Made by a program: the position numbers and the translations under genes. Below the pieces are notes generated by a model. That model saw nothing but the letters and a program-made list of their open reading frames with translations, was not told the DNA's origin and ran no database searches. 35,849 nucleotides of DNA from Flavobacterium soyangense (GTDB lineage: Bacteria > Bacteroidota > Bacteroidia > Flavobacteriales > Flavobacteriaceae), in the NCBI RefSeq assembly GCF_015277675.1, contig NZ_JADHEC010000036.1:1-35849 (forward strand). The letters run 5' to 3'. Position 1 is the stretch's first letter. Each line of letters begins with the position of its first letter. Positions 16,548 through 25,092 of this stretch are shown in pieces.

Positions 16548-18029
16548 TTAGTTTGATTTTACAGATTGCACGAAAACATAGCTATAACCAAAAAGCAGCA
16601 TCAGATGAAACGGATACAAGGCATAATCATTGAGCTTGAAACCACTGTACAATCCGAAAAGGAAATAAAAAATCAACAGTCCTTCGACAATTGTATTTTT
16701 TGATATTTTTCTGGACATATAAATATTGTCTTTCCATTTTTCTTTTAATGTTTCGATATTAAATTTTGGCGTCCTCACAAATTCACTTTTTTTCCCAATA
16801 AATCCTTCTAAAACAGCAATCGAATTTTGAAATGAAAATCCCATCGCAATGGAATAAAAGGTAAAAAACAAGCCAACATATTTGAGAAAATTTTTAAATC
16901 CGCTTCCTTGTATATTCTTGAAAGTAAACCAATAACAAGTGAAAAAAATCACGGATGTTATTATAAAAAAAGTCATTATATCAAAAAATAGTTTAATGTG
17001 ATCAAAATAATTTTTCACAAAAAGCATTGGAACACTCAAAATTGACATTGCAAAAATTGCCAAAAACATGGAACTATTCAGTAAATGCAAAATTCCGTGA
17101 AACTTAGTTTTGGCTGTGATCGTCTTAGAATGGATGACTTTCGAAGCCATTTTTTTGAAATTTTCGGCACCGCCTTTGTTCCATCTAAATTGTTGAGAAC
17201 GAGCAGCACTAATTATTGCCGGTAATTCAGCAGGCGTTTCTACGTCTTCGAGGTATACAAATTTCCAGTTTTTTAGTTGTGCGCGATAACTCAAATCCAA
17301 ATCTTCAGTCAGCGTATCACTTTCCCAATTTCCAGCATCGATGATACAGGATTTTCGCCAAATTCCAGCCGTTCCGTTAAAATTAATACAATGTTGTTTC
17401 GAATTTCTTCCTGTTTGCTCTAGTGTAAAATGCGCATCGAGTGCAAAAGCTTGAATTCTAGTAAGTACGGAATAATTTCTGTTTAAATGTCCCCATCGGG
17501 TTTGCACAACACCGACTTTAGGATCTTTAAAACTTGGAATTGTCTTAAAAAGCCAATCTTTTTGAGGCATAAAATCCGCATCAAAAATAGCTATAAATTC
17601 ACCTTTGGCAGTCAACAAGCCTTCTTTTAATGCGCCTGCTTTATAGCCCGTCCTAATTTGTCGAGTAATGTGTTTGATATCGATACCTTGATCGGCATAT
17701 TTATTGACTAAATTTATAGTTTGTAAGACGCTGTCGTCAGTACTGTCATCAAGCACTTGAATTTCGAGTTTGCCTTTTGGATAATCCATTAATACAATAT
17801 TGTCTATTAGCCGTTGTACCACATATTTTTCATTATAAATGGGTAATTGTATGGTCACCAGAGGAATTTCATCAGGATTAGAAAAATTAAATTTTTCTAA
17901 TTGTAACGTGCTTTTTTTACTTTGCAAATAGTTGATAAGCAAGTTAAGTTGTGCCAAACTATAAAAAAATATCAATAGGATAGCCAGACTATAAAAAAAC
18001 AATGTAAGATACGAAAGAATTAAAACCAT
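16548..18029 (-). CDS. Processive GT2, CslA/cellulose-synthase-like
   Basis: This 493-residue inner-membrane synthase has one N-terminal membrane segment, a cytosolic GT-A domain (about 45-310) and four or so C-terminal segments. All processive motifs are present: VLDDSTDDS, IFDADFMP, TEDLDLSYRAQLKNWKF and QQFRWNKGG (Q-x-x-RW). The lengthy match to plant CslA/CslC in the GTAGIWR...W.FVYLED..TPAELP region points to a beta-1,4-mannan or glucan synthase subtype. No PilZ domain or BcsB partner is seen, so it is not a bcs cellulose system. It follows the DPM-like gene by 2 nt. Confidence 0.82.
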   Translation of the reverse strand: MVLILSYLTLFFYSLAILLIFFYSLAQLNLLINYLQSKKSTLQLEKFNFSNPDEIPLVTIQLPIYNEKYVVQRLIDNIVLMDYPKGKLEIQVLDDSTDDSVLQTINLVNKYADQGIDIKHITRQIRTGYKAGALKEGLLTAKGEFIAIFDADFMPQKDWLFKTIPSFKDPKVGVVQTRWGHLNRNYSVLTRIQAFALDAHFTLEQTGRNSKQHCINFNGTAGIWRKSCIIDAGNWESDTLTEDLDLSYRAQLKNWKFVYLEDVETPAELPAIISAARSQQFRWNKGGAENFKKMASKVIHSKTITAKTKFHGILHLLNSSMFLAIFAMSILSVPMLFVKNYFDHIKLFFDIMTFFIITSVIFFTCYWFTFKNIQGSGFKNFLKYVGLFFTFYSIAMGFSFQNSIAVLEGFIGKKSEFVRTPKFNIETLKEKWKDNIYMSRKISKNTIVEGLLIFYFLFGLYSGFKLNDYALYPFHLMLLFGYSYVFVQSVKSN

Positions 18030-18031
18030 AT

Positions 18032-18724
18032 TTATTTTTTGAAAGTATATTTAATAATCCAACTAATTATTTTTATTCCAGCCATAACCGTACCTTTTAT
18101 GGTGCCAGAGACTTTAGAAACACCAATTCGGTTTTTGTAATGTACAGGTATTTCTGTGTAAGGAATATTTTTCTTTAACACTTTTAGTTGCATTTCGACC
18201 GTCCAACCATAAGTTTTGTCTTGCATATCCAAATCTAAAAGCGTTGAATATCGAATAGCTCGAAAGGGACCCAAATCAGTGAATTTTGCATTAAAAAGCA
18301 ATTTCATCAAGAAAGTTGCTAACCAATTTCCAAAAATTTGCTGCGGTGTCATTGATCCTTTTTCGCGAAGATTCGCAACTCGAGCTCCAACTACAAAATT
18401 TACCTTTCCTCCTACTATTGGAGCAATAATTTTGCTTAATTCCTCTGGATAATCTGAATAATCACCATCTAGAAAAACTATGATATCTGGTTTTGATTCA
18501 TGTTTAGCAATGTATTCAAGCCCTTTTAAACAAGCATAGCCATATCCTTTTTTGCTTTCTGAAAGGACTGTCGCTCCCGCTTTTTTTGCCTCTTTAGCAG
18601 TATTGTCTGTAGAATTGTTGTTTATTACAATTATTTCATTAACAAATTTAGGAATTTCCTTGATTACATTTCCTATTGCTTTTTCTTCATTATAAGCAGG
18701 AATAATTACTTTTATAATGCTCAT
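18032..18724 (-). CDS. DPM/DPG-synthase-like glycosyltransferase family 2
   Basis: This 230-residue GT-A enzyme starts IKVIIPAYNEEKAIGNVI, has FLDGDYSDYPEEL (the metal-binding DxD-like site) and DLGPFRAIRYSTL with TYGWTVEMQLKVLKK, as in dolichyl/polyprenyl-phosphate glucose or mannose synthases. There is no C-terminal membrane anchor pair, only a hydrophobic tail segment. It would charge a polyprenyl carrier with sugar for the GT-C protein. The ATG overlaps the stop of the MORN gene (ATGA), so the two are translationally coupled. Confidence 0.8.
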   Translation of the reverse strand: MSIIKVIIPAYNEEKAIGNVIKEIPKFVNEIIVINNNSTDNTAKEAKKAGATVLSESKKGYGYACLKGLEYIAKHESKPDIIVFLDGDYSDYPEELSKIIAPIVGGKVNFVVGARVANLREKGSMTPQQIFGNWLATFLMKLLFNAKFTDLGPFRAIRYSTLLDLDMQDKTYGWTVEMQLKVLKKNIPYTEIPVHYKNRIGVSKVSGTIKGTVMAGIKIISWIIKYTFKK

Positions 18725-19122
18725 AATAAATATATTGGATTGTCCTTTTTAAATTCCTTTATTGAATTCCATTGCTTAATTTTTTTGCCCATTTGGTATT
18801 TTTCAGCTCGAATAATTGCTCCGTCTTTATAAATTAAACAAAGCCCATGCATTTTATCATTTGCAAATTCACATTTTTTACTTACTTCATCTTTAATATT
18901 ATAAAAAATCCACCATTTACTTTTTTTATTGTTTGCAAAATGGCCTTCTTCTTTTTTGTCGCCGTTTTCGTAATAATACAACCAATAATCAACCTTTTGG
19001 CCTTCTATTAACCAGCCCTCGGATTTTATTTTTCCATTTCCAAAATACTCTTTGAAATATACTTTTTGCCCTGAAACTCGTATGCAAGATAGGAGAATAA
19101 GCAGGTAAATTAATTTATGCAT
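18721..19122 (-). CDS. Exported MORN/YwqK-like repeat protein
   Basis: This 133-residue protein has a signal peptide (MHKLIYLLILLSCIRVSGQ) and about four MORN-like repeats of the form yfeNGkikeEG...gk..gyW.fYyeNGdkk (for example YYENGDKKEEGHFANNKKSK). YwqK-type repeats are often called antitoxin-like, but no toxin is next to it here. As first gene of the glycan operon it may be a scaffold for the synthase or polymer. The ORF ends by ATGA overlap with the DPM-like gene. Confidence 0.7.
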   Translation of the reverse strand: MHKLIYLLILLSCIRVSGQKVYFKEYFGNGKIKSEGWLIEGQKVDYWLYYYENGDKKEEGHFANNKKSKWWIFYNIKDEVSKKCEFANDKMHGLCLIYKDGAIIRAEKYQMGKKIKQWNSIKEFKKDNPIYLL

Positions 19123-19133
19123 TTATCAATTTT

Positions 19134-19176
19134 TTACCACAAAATTTTTCAATTCTCTCAAATAAATCTGTGGTAA
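19134..19176. repeat. Inverted repeat upstream of the glycan operon
   Basis: TTACCACA (19134-19141) and TGTGGTAA (19169-19176) are perfect 8-nt inverted repeats 27 nt apart, centred about 33 nt before the MORN gene start. They could be operator half-sites or a weak terminator for the Fe-S gene's upstream neighbour; the sequence does not decide. Confidence 0.35.
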
Positions 19177-19192
19177 TTTGTAAAATTTATTT

Positions 19193-20785
19193 TTATTTAT
19201 TGTTAATCAAATCCATAAGATTAACATCGTTTCCTAACAAAATGTCGTTGGAATTAATTCTTCCTGTTGGCGTATCGTTTTCTAATTTCAATACACCTCG
19301 AGGGCAAACTGCTGAGCAAATTCCGCAACCCACACAAGAAGAACGCACTATATTTTCACCTTTTTGGGCATAACTGCGAACATCAATTCCCATTTCGCAA
19401 TGTGTCGAACAATTTCCGCAAGAAATGCATTGTCCACCATTAGTGGTGATTCTAAATTTAGAAAATAAACGTTGTTGTAAACCTAAAATCGCTGCCATTG
19501 GGCAACCAAAACGACACCAAACCCGGTTTCCTAATATTGGATAAAATCCCACACCAACTACGCCACTGAACGCCGAACCAATTGCAAAACCATACCATTC
19601 CCGAAGTTTGTTACTATCAATAAAAAGTATATTTTGATTTCCAGAAAAGAAATTTATCAATAAAGAAATAATTATTATTGCAACTAACGACAACATTGTA
19701 AATTTTGCGTCAGCATCCAAATCATTGCGCTTAAAAATGTATAAAACACTGGTAAACACAACTAAAAAAACGACAATTCCGTATACAAATTGGTTTCTTG
19801 TGATAATGCTCAACTCTGGATTATTAGATAAAAAAGTAAAAATCACCGCAATTGTCATAACAAATGAAAAAACTAAAACGGAATGAATCAACCAGCGTTC
19901 AATTTTCCAAGCCTTTTGAGTAGAACTAGATAAATGACGAAAGCTGTCCCCAGCCGTTTCGGCTAAACCTCCGCAACCACAAACCCAAGAGCAATACCAA
20001 CGTTTCCCATAGAAATATGTTAAAATTGGCGAAATAATAAATATCATTGCAATCCCGAAAACCAACATAAACATTCCAAGATTTCCACCATGCAATAACG
20101 CTTTTAAATGCCAATCATTAAAAAAATAATAATTAAGGGGCCACATATTTTTCAAATCTTTGGCAAAATATTCTTTTCCGGGATTTAGTTTTTCGAGAAT
20201 TTCGGGTATCAAAAAAGCAAAACCCAATTGAAAAAACATTACGGAAATCGTTCTAACCAGTTGGTATTTGTTATGCCTGTATTTTAAGATAAATTTATAA
20301 CCCAAACCCAGAATCGCAACGGTATACATTGATCCGTAAACAAACCATTGGCTGGCAATTTTACCGTTTAAAAACAAACTCAATGGGTCGAAAAAACCGA
20401 CAATTCCAGTATTTTCGGCTCCGTTTTCTCCAAGACCCAAATATTTTGGAAACCAATATAAAGCGATATAAAAACTGGTAAGTAAGATGCCGATTATCCA
20501 TGCAAAAACGCCCCTGTTTGTAAGTGATTTTTGAAAAAGGCCGTTATTACTAATTCCTTCAGGTCGAGATAAATAGGTACTTCTGGCATATAGTATAATC
20601 CCAATAAAAATGGATGCTATGGAAATTGTAAACCAAACTGTCTTATTTGGAAACGAAACATTAAAAAAGGCCAATACCAAGATAAATAAACCAATAAACC
20701 CTATTGCTAAACCTAATTTTTGAATACTGCTCAATTTATTGTTTTGATGCGATGCGATAGAAATATTTCCTGTTAATTTGCTCAT
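19193..20785 (-). CDS. Polytopic 4Fe-4S membrane protein (NapH/NosR/CcoG-like)
   Basis: This 530-residue protein has about 10-11 membrane segments, two CxxxC-type motifs between segments (YCSWVCGCGG about residue 270, and WCRFGCPM about 425) and a C-terminal two-cluster ferredoxin domain: CISCGNCSTHCEMGID and CVGCGICSAVCPRG. This is the plan of NapH/NosR-type quinol or flavin-linked electron transfer proteins. The two-gene pairing with a pyridine nucleotide oxidoreductase (2 nt apart) suggests electron flow from NAD(P)H through FAD to the iron-sulfur membrane protein and on to an unknown acceptor. There are no nos, nap or fix genes nearby. Confidence 0.8.
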   Translation of the reverse strand: MSKLTGNISIASHQNNKLSSIQKLGLAIGFIGLFILVLAFFNVSFPNKTVWFTISIASIFIGIILYARSTYLSRPEGISNNGLFQKSLTNRGVFAWIIGILLTSFYIALYWFPKYLGLGENGAENTGIVGFFDPLSLFLNGKIASQWFVYGSMYTVAILGLGYKFILKYRHNKYQLVRTISVMFFQLGFAFLIPEILEKLNPGKEYFAKDLKNMWPLNYYFFNDWHLKALLHGGNLGMFMLVFGIAMIFIISPILTYFYGKRWYCSWVCGCGGLAETAGDSFRHLSSSTQKAWKIERWLIHSVLVFSFVMTIAVIFTFLSNNPELSIITRNQFVYGIVVFLVVFTSVLYIFKRNDLDADAKFTMLSLVAIIIISLLINFFSGNQNILFIDSNKLREWYGFAIGSAFSGVVGVGFYPILGNRVWCRFGCPMAAILGLQQRLFSKFRITTNGGQCISCGNCSTHCEMGIDVRSYAQKGENIVRSSCVGCGICSAVCPRGVLKLENDTPTGRINSNDILLGNDVNLMDLINNK

Positions 20786-20787
20786 AA

Positions 20788-22083
20788 TTATATTGTTTTT
20801 TGCCCTACAAATTGCGTGATAAATTGTTCTTGGATTTCGATTTTGTGCGATGTAAAAAATTCAGGGTCAAAATTAGCTTCCCTAAAATGTTGAATTACAT
20901 AATCAACCGATAGGTTTTTGGTAAGAACTTTGTCGAAAAATTCGTGACGCATTCTAATTCCAAAAGTATTGATCCCTAAAAAAGCTCTGGTGTCTTTATG
21001 AAACGAAATTCGAATGGCTTTTTTTCCTGAGGAATGTTCCCAATAAAATTGTTCCTCATATTCCAATGGTTTTGCAAAAACCCAACCATAGGTTTGATAT
21101 TCTATATCTAAAAATTTAGCGGAATTAAACCAATGTCCCGGATTGTATTGAGTTGGATTTCCAGTTAATGTTTGTGCGAGAGCTTCGCCCATCATTCTAC
21201 CGGTGTACCAAACAGCTTCGATTGGACGACGCAAACCTATTCCTTCGTGTTGTTCGGCACAGTCGCCAATCGCAAAAACATCCTTGATGTTGGTTTCCAA
21301 TAAGCGATTTACTTTTACGCCGCGCCCCAAATCTATACCTGAATTTTTAAGAAAATCTACGTTAGGCGAAACACCAGCAGTCAAACCGACAATTTGGCAT
21401 TCAATAGTTTCTCCCTTGTCGGTGATTATGGATTTTGCATAGCCATTTTCATCAGATATAATTTCTTGCAAACCCGTTTCCAATCTCAAATCAATATGAT
21501 GTTCGAGAATATGCTTATTAATCATTTGACTTTCGCCAGAAGGTAAAACAGCATCCCAAAAACTCTTTTCCCGTACCAAAAACGTAACTGGAATATTACG
21601 GGAACGGAGCATTTCTGCCAATTCAATCCCGATTAATCCCCCACCAACAATAACCGCTCGTTGGCAAGTTGGAGCAAGTAATTCTAGTTTTTCTATATCT
21701 TGTTTGTGATATAATCCTAAAACGCCTTCTAAATCTTGGCCTTTCCATCCAAATTTATTTGATTTTGAGCCTGTCGCAATTACTAATTTGTCATAATTCA
21801 ATGATGTTTGGTCTTCAAAAAATACTTTTTTAGCACTCGTGTCAACACTTTCAACAAAACCATTTATTAAATCTATTTTGTTTTTTTTCCAAAAATCGTC
21901 TTCATAAGGTTGAGTATGTTCAAATTTCATATGCCCCATAAAAACGTACATCAAAGCAGTTCGAGAAAAGAAAAATTCAGTTTCTGAGGATATAATGGTA
22001 ATTCTGTGATCGGATTGTTTCCGGATATGACGGGCAAGTGTAATGCCTGAAATTCCGTTCCCAATAATGACTATATGTTCCAT
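20788..22083 (-). CDS. FAD/NAD(P)-dependent oxidoreductase
   Basis: This 431-residue pyridine-nucleotide-disulfide-type reductase has the FAD motif VIIGNGISGITLARHI, the NAD motif AVIVGGGLIGIELAEML (about 145) and the second FAD motif VFAIGDCAEQ (about 273). There is no CxxxxC redox disulfide, so it belongs with the rubredoxin/ferredoxin reductase or nitrite-reductase-NirB-N-terminal type. The C-terminal region (about 320-431) has FDKVLTKNLSVDYVIQHF and no recognisable domain. The partner is probably the 4Fe-4S membrane protein encoded 2 nt downstream. Confidence 0.85.
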   Translation of the reverse strand: MEHIVIIGNGISGITLARHIRKQSDHRITIISSETEFFFSRTALMYVFMGHMKFEHTQPYEDDFWKKNKIDLINGFVESVDTSAKKVFFEDQTSLNYDKLVIATGSKSNKFGWKGQDLEGVLGLYHKQDIEKLELLAPTCQRAVIVGGGLIGIELAEMLRSRNIPVTFLVREKSFWDAVLPSGESQMINKHILEHHIDLRLETGLQEIISDENGYAKSIITDKGETIECQIVGLTAGVSPNVDFLKNSGIDLGRGVKVNRLLETNIKDVFAIGDCAEQHEGIGLRRPIEAVWYTGRMMGEALAQTLTGNPTQYNPGHWFNSAKFLDIEYQTYGWVFAKPLEYEEQFYWEHSSGKKAIRISFHKDTRAFLGINTFGIRMRHEFFDKVLTKNLSVDYVIQHFREANFDPEFFTSHKIEIQEQFITQFVGQKTI

Positions 22084-22147
22084 ATTTTTATTTTTGATAA
22101 ATGTAATATTTTATAAAACTAAAAAAATATTATTTACGTAAAATCTA

Positions 22148-23023
22148 TTAAAAAATAATTCTCAAACCTAGATTAAACGATTGTCCTAAACCGGTATCAT
22201 TGCCACGAACAAACTTGCTATACAAAGTTTCTAAGTTTAATGTTTTTAATAATTGATATTTGGCACCAAAACCTAAAGCGGTGTAATTTTGCTCAAATTT
22301 ATTCCCCAAACTAAACAACTGTGCATGTTGAACAAAGGTAAGCACGGTAAATTTATTGGAAGGGAAATAACTCAAAAAGATCCCAGGAGCTAATTCTAAA
22401 CTATTATTAGCATAGCCTTCTCCTTTTTTACCAAAGAAAAATCGGGATCCCAACTCAGTAAACAATTGGAATTTATTTCCTGAAAAAGTATAGTCATAAA
22501 AAAAACGGTTTTGCCAAATGTAACTTTTGTTAGCCAAATAGCCATTGCCATTACTTTCTTCGTTAAGCAATGGAATAAAAAAGGAGCTTTGTACAGAAAA
22601 ATTTGATAAGTTTTTAAAAGGCGAAATTTTTACTGAGGGGGCAATATGCGAAAGTCCATTTCTGGATTTTCCTGCCTCGTTTTTAAAATCAAAAACACTT
22701 GTTACATCTTGACCGTTAAACGTGTTAGAACGATATTCAATGATAACACCAGCATTTATTTTTTTGTTATTAGAAACTCCAGTAAAAACTTCGAGAGACG
22801 TTGTAAAAAAGTTAGATCTTGGAACATCGATTGTGTTTCCATTACTTTCAGAACGAGTTTGTGTGTATAAATTATTGAACCATTTAATATCTATTTTTCC
22901 TTTTTCAAGAAGTTTAGATGGTGTGTAGTTTTGAATGTTGGATTTTTCCACAAATGTTGAGTCTGTTTGCCCAAAAGAAAGAGAAAAAGTAAAAATTGTA
23001 ATTAATAGAAAGATAAATTTCAT
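22148..23023 (-). CDS. Outer membrane beta-barrel protein, unknown
   Basis: This 291-residue protein has a signal peptide (MKFIFLLITIFTFSLSFGQ) and alternating amphipathic strands (for example KKINAGVIIEYRSNTF, KFQLFTELGSRFFFG) ending in FNLGLRIIF, a terminal Phe. The pattern indicates a 10-12 strand barrel. I do not recognise a family. It is 64 nt upstream of the FAD gene, in the same direction, and may share its transcript. Confidence 0.6.
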   Translation of the reverse strand: MKFIFLLITIFTFSLSFGQTDSTFVEKSNIQNYTPSKLLEKGKIDIKWFNNLYTQTRSESNGNTIDVPRSNFFTTSLEVFTGVSNNKKINAGVIIEYRSNTFNGQDVTSVFDFKNEAGKSRNGLSHIAPSVKISPFKNLSNFSVQSSFFIPLLNEESNGNGYLANKSYIWQNRFFYDYTFSGNKFQLFTELGSRFFFGKKGEGYANNSLELAPGIFLSYFPSNKFTVLTFVQHAQLFSLGNKFEQNYTALGFGAKYQLLKTLNLETLYSKFVRGNDTGLGQSFNLGLRIIF

Positions 23024-23140
23024 CTGATAGTGTATTTAAATAGTTAGTATTAGTCTATAAAATGTCTTTTCCTGACAAAACAATAAATATAAAAAGAATC
23101 AATTTTTATATTGATATTTGTAATCTAATATTTTTAACTC

Positions 23141-24394
23141 TTGCCTAGACTATATTTTATTTTTCTAATGATAACTTTTATGGGATTTTCTCAAGAAAAT
23201 ACTATTGGTAAAATAGACTTTCTGGGAACAAAAAAGATGAATATTGATTTTATAAAAAATTTGATACAAACCAAAAGTGGCGGAATATTGGATAGCTTAA
23301 CAATCAAAAAAGATATTCAAGTTTTACAACGGTTAAATGGAATTTCGAAAGTAAATTTTTCGGTAATTAAGACCTTTGATAATTTGTATTCTTTGAGTTT
23401 TACCCTAATCGAGAATTTTACCATAATTCCTTATTTTTCTGCATCGACCACAAGTGGTTTTGGAGCTTATAGAGTTGGTTTGTATGAATACAATTTCTTA
23501 GGTAAAAACAATACAATCGGAGGTTTTTACCAATTTAACGAGTATAATTCCGGGGGCATTAATTTTTCATCACCTCAATTTTTTAATTCAAAGTTTGGAT
23601 TTGAAATCAATATTCAAAAATTAATAAGCAAAGAACCTGTTTATATAAATGAAGCTAAATCTAATTATAAGTATACCAATACCTCATTTGAAGTATTGAC
23701 TATTTTTCAAGTAAATTATCAAAATCAGCTAAAGCTTGGTGTTGTTTTATTCAATGAAAAATATAACTATATTGACGGAGCAAAATTTGCTGAGATTTCA
23801 CAAAATTTTGACATCAATAAGCAGCTTGTCAAGGCAGAGTATTCTTTTGATAATGTGAATTTTGATTTCTATTTAGTAAATGGTTTCAAGAGTAATCTTG
23901 TTTTTCAATATGTAGTTCCAAACAGTAATTCTCAAAAAAAGTTTTTAATTGGCTGGAATGATTTTTTATATTACAAAAGATTGGGAAGCAAAGGGAACTG
24001 GGTTTCTAGACTTCGATTAGGATTGGCTACAAACAATAACAATCCATTTGCGCCTTTTCCTGTTGACAATAATTTAAACATTAGAGGTGTTGGTAATATT
24101 ATTGATAGGGGAACTGGAGCCATTATTTTTAACACTGAATTCCGAAAAACAATTTTGGAAGAAAAAAGGTTTGTATTGCAAGGAAATGCTTTTATCGATA
24201 GCGGTACTTGGCGAAACGCTGGAGGTGATTTTAGTGACTTCACCAGCCAGAAAAACATTAGAGTCTATCCTGGACTAGGAATTCGTTTTATCCATAAAAC
24301 TATTTTTAATGCGGTATTCCGACTTGATTACGGTTATGGCATTACCAAAGATGCTTCCAATGGATTTGTTTTTGGAATTGGACAATATTTTTAG
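23141..24394 (+). CDS. Omp85-like protein with a single POTRA domain
   Basis: This 417-residue protein starts at TTG (MPRLYFIFLMITFMGFSQ, a short Sec signal); the upstream frame closes two codons earlier and the first ATG would cut the signal peptide, so TTG is best. Residues 20-90 form one POTRA repeat (GKIDFLGTKKMNIDFIKNLI, then ISKVNFSVIKTFDNLYSL), followed by a barrel with GAYRVGLYEYNFLGKNN and NNLNIRGVGNIIDRGTGAII, the BamA/TamA-type strand with the RG motif, and a C-terminal Phe. It is smaller than BamA (5 POTRA) and lacks a patatin domain. It may insert or export one particular client. Confidence 0.75.
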   Translation: MPRLYFIFLMITFMGFSQENTIGKIDFLGTKKMNIDFIKNLIQTKSGGILDSLTIKKDIQVLQRLNGISKVNFSVIKTFDNLYSLSFTLIENFTIIPYFSASTTSGFGAYRVGLYEYNFLGKNNTIGGFYQFNEYNSGGINFSSPQFFNSKFGFEINIQKLISKEPVYINEAKSNYKYTNTSFEVLTIFQVNYQNQLKLGVVLFNEKYNYIDGAKFAEISQNFDINKQLVKAEYSFDNVNFDFYLVNGFKSNLVFQYVVPNSNSQKKFLIGWNDFLYYKRLGSKGNWVSRLRLGLATNNNNPFAPFPVDNNLNIRGVGNIIDRGTGAIIFNTEFRKTILEEKRFVLQGNAFIDSGTWRNAGGDFSDFTSQKNIRVYPGLGIRFIHKTIFNAVFRLDYGYGITKDASNGFVFGIGQYF

Positions 24395-24400
24395 AAGTTT

Positions 24401-25092
24401 TCACTTCACGTTTTTATTGTAATAGGATAACATACTTTCTGCAGAGTGTCCTAATCGTTGTTTGAGATGAATGACCATAAAATGATATTGTAGTCGCCAG
24501 ATACCATTTTTCCGATATCTTCTGGCAGATGTTGTTAGATATTTGGGAATGATTATAAATTGTTTTTTTTGGTACAACCGTTTGATGATTTCATTGTCTT
24601 CATAAATAACGTAACTTTCATCATAACCATCAATTTCATAGAACAATTCTTTAGTTATAAATAAGGATTGATCACCACCACGACACGAAATGTGGTTTAT
24701 TCTTGTAAACCATTGGGAAACTGATAAAACGGGGTGAAAATAGTCAAATTTCATTCGAAAACAACCCGCTTTATATCCCTTTTGAACTTGCTTGAGTATA
24801 TGTAAATCAAAATTTTTTGGAGGAAAGCTATCGCAATGCAAAAAATATAAAATACCACCTGAAGCCACTTTCGCTCCAGCATTTAGTTGCTTTGCTCTTC
24901 CCTTTTCAGAGTAAATTAAAGTTGTTTTTGGATACTTTTTGATTTTTTTTTGGGAACCGTCGTTACTGCCGCCATCAACAAAAATAATTTCGTAATCAAT
25001 AGTCTTTGAGATTGTATTTTCTAAATGCAACAAAGTCGATGCATGACATCGACTTTGTTAAGTATGGGAATAATTATGGAGATTTTATTCAT
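24401..25092 (-). pseudogene. TIGR04283-type glycosyltransferase with 5' frameshift
   Basis: From a TTG at 25033 to 24401 the frame encodes a GT2 of the TIGR04283 (transferase 2, rSAM/selenodomain-associated) type: IIFVDGGSNDGS, SEKGRAKQLNAGAKVASGGI, FLHCDSFPP, CFRMKFDYFHP, GGDQSLFI. The expected N-terminus MNKISIIIPIL starts at ATG 25092 in a different frame and hits a stop at 25022. Adding one T near 25052 joins the frames to give PILNKVDVMHRLLLHLE, the right length for the family. The ATG overlaps the stop of the DUF547 gene (ATGAATAA), so the longer start is the ancestral one. As it stands the protein would lack its nucleotide-binding first strand. Confidence 0.75.
25029..25059. repeat. 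Perfect 13-bp palindrome at the frameshift
   Basis: On the minus strand AACAAAGTCGATG, a 5-nt loop TCATG and CATCGACTTTGTT form a perfect hairpin covering codons 12-22 of the glycosyltransferase. The missing T lies in the downstream arm. Confidence 0.85.

Noticed and set aside
16548..18029. Bacterial cellulose synthase BcsA
   Set aside because: No PilZ domain, no bcsB/Z/C neighbours, and the conserved regions fit CslA-like enzymes better.
18721..19122. YwqK-type antitoxin of a toxin-antitoxin pair
   Set aside because: The protein is exported and sits in a glycan operon with ATGA coupling to a glycosyltransferase; no toxin candidate adjoins it.
25022..25060. Programmed frameshifting as the explanation for the glycosyltransferase break
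   Set aside because: A -1 slip would be needed, but no X-XXY-YYZ slippery heptamer is present; the palindrome covers the shift point itself instead of lying downstream as a stimulator would.
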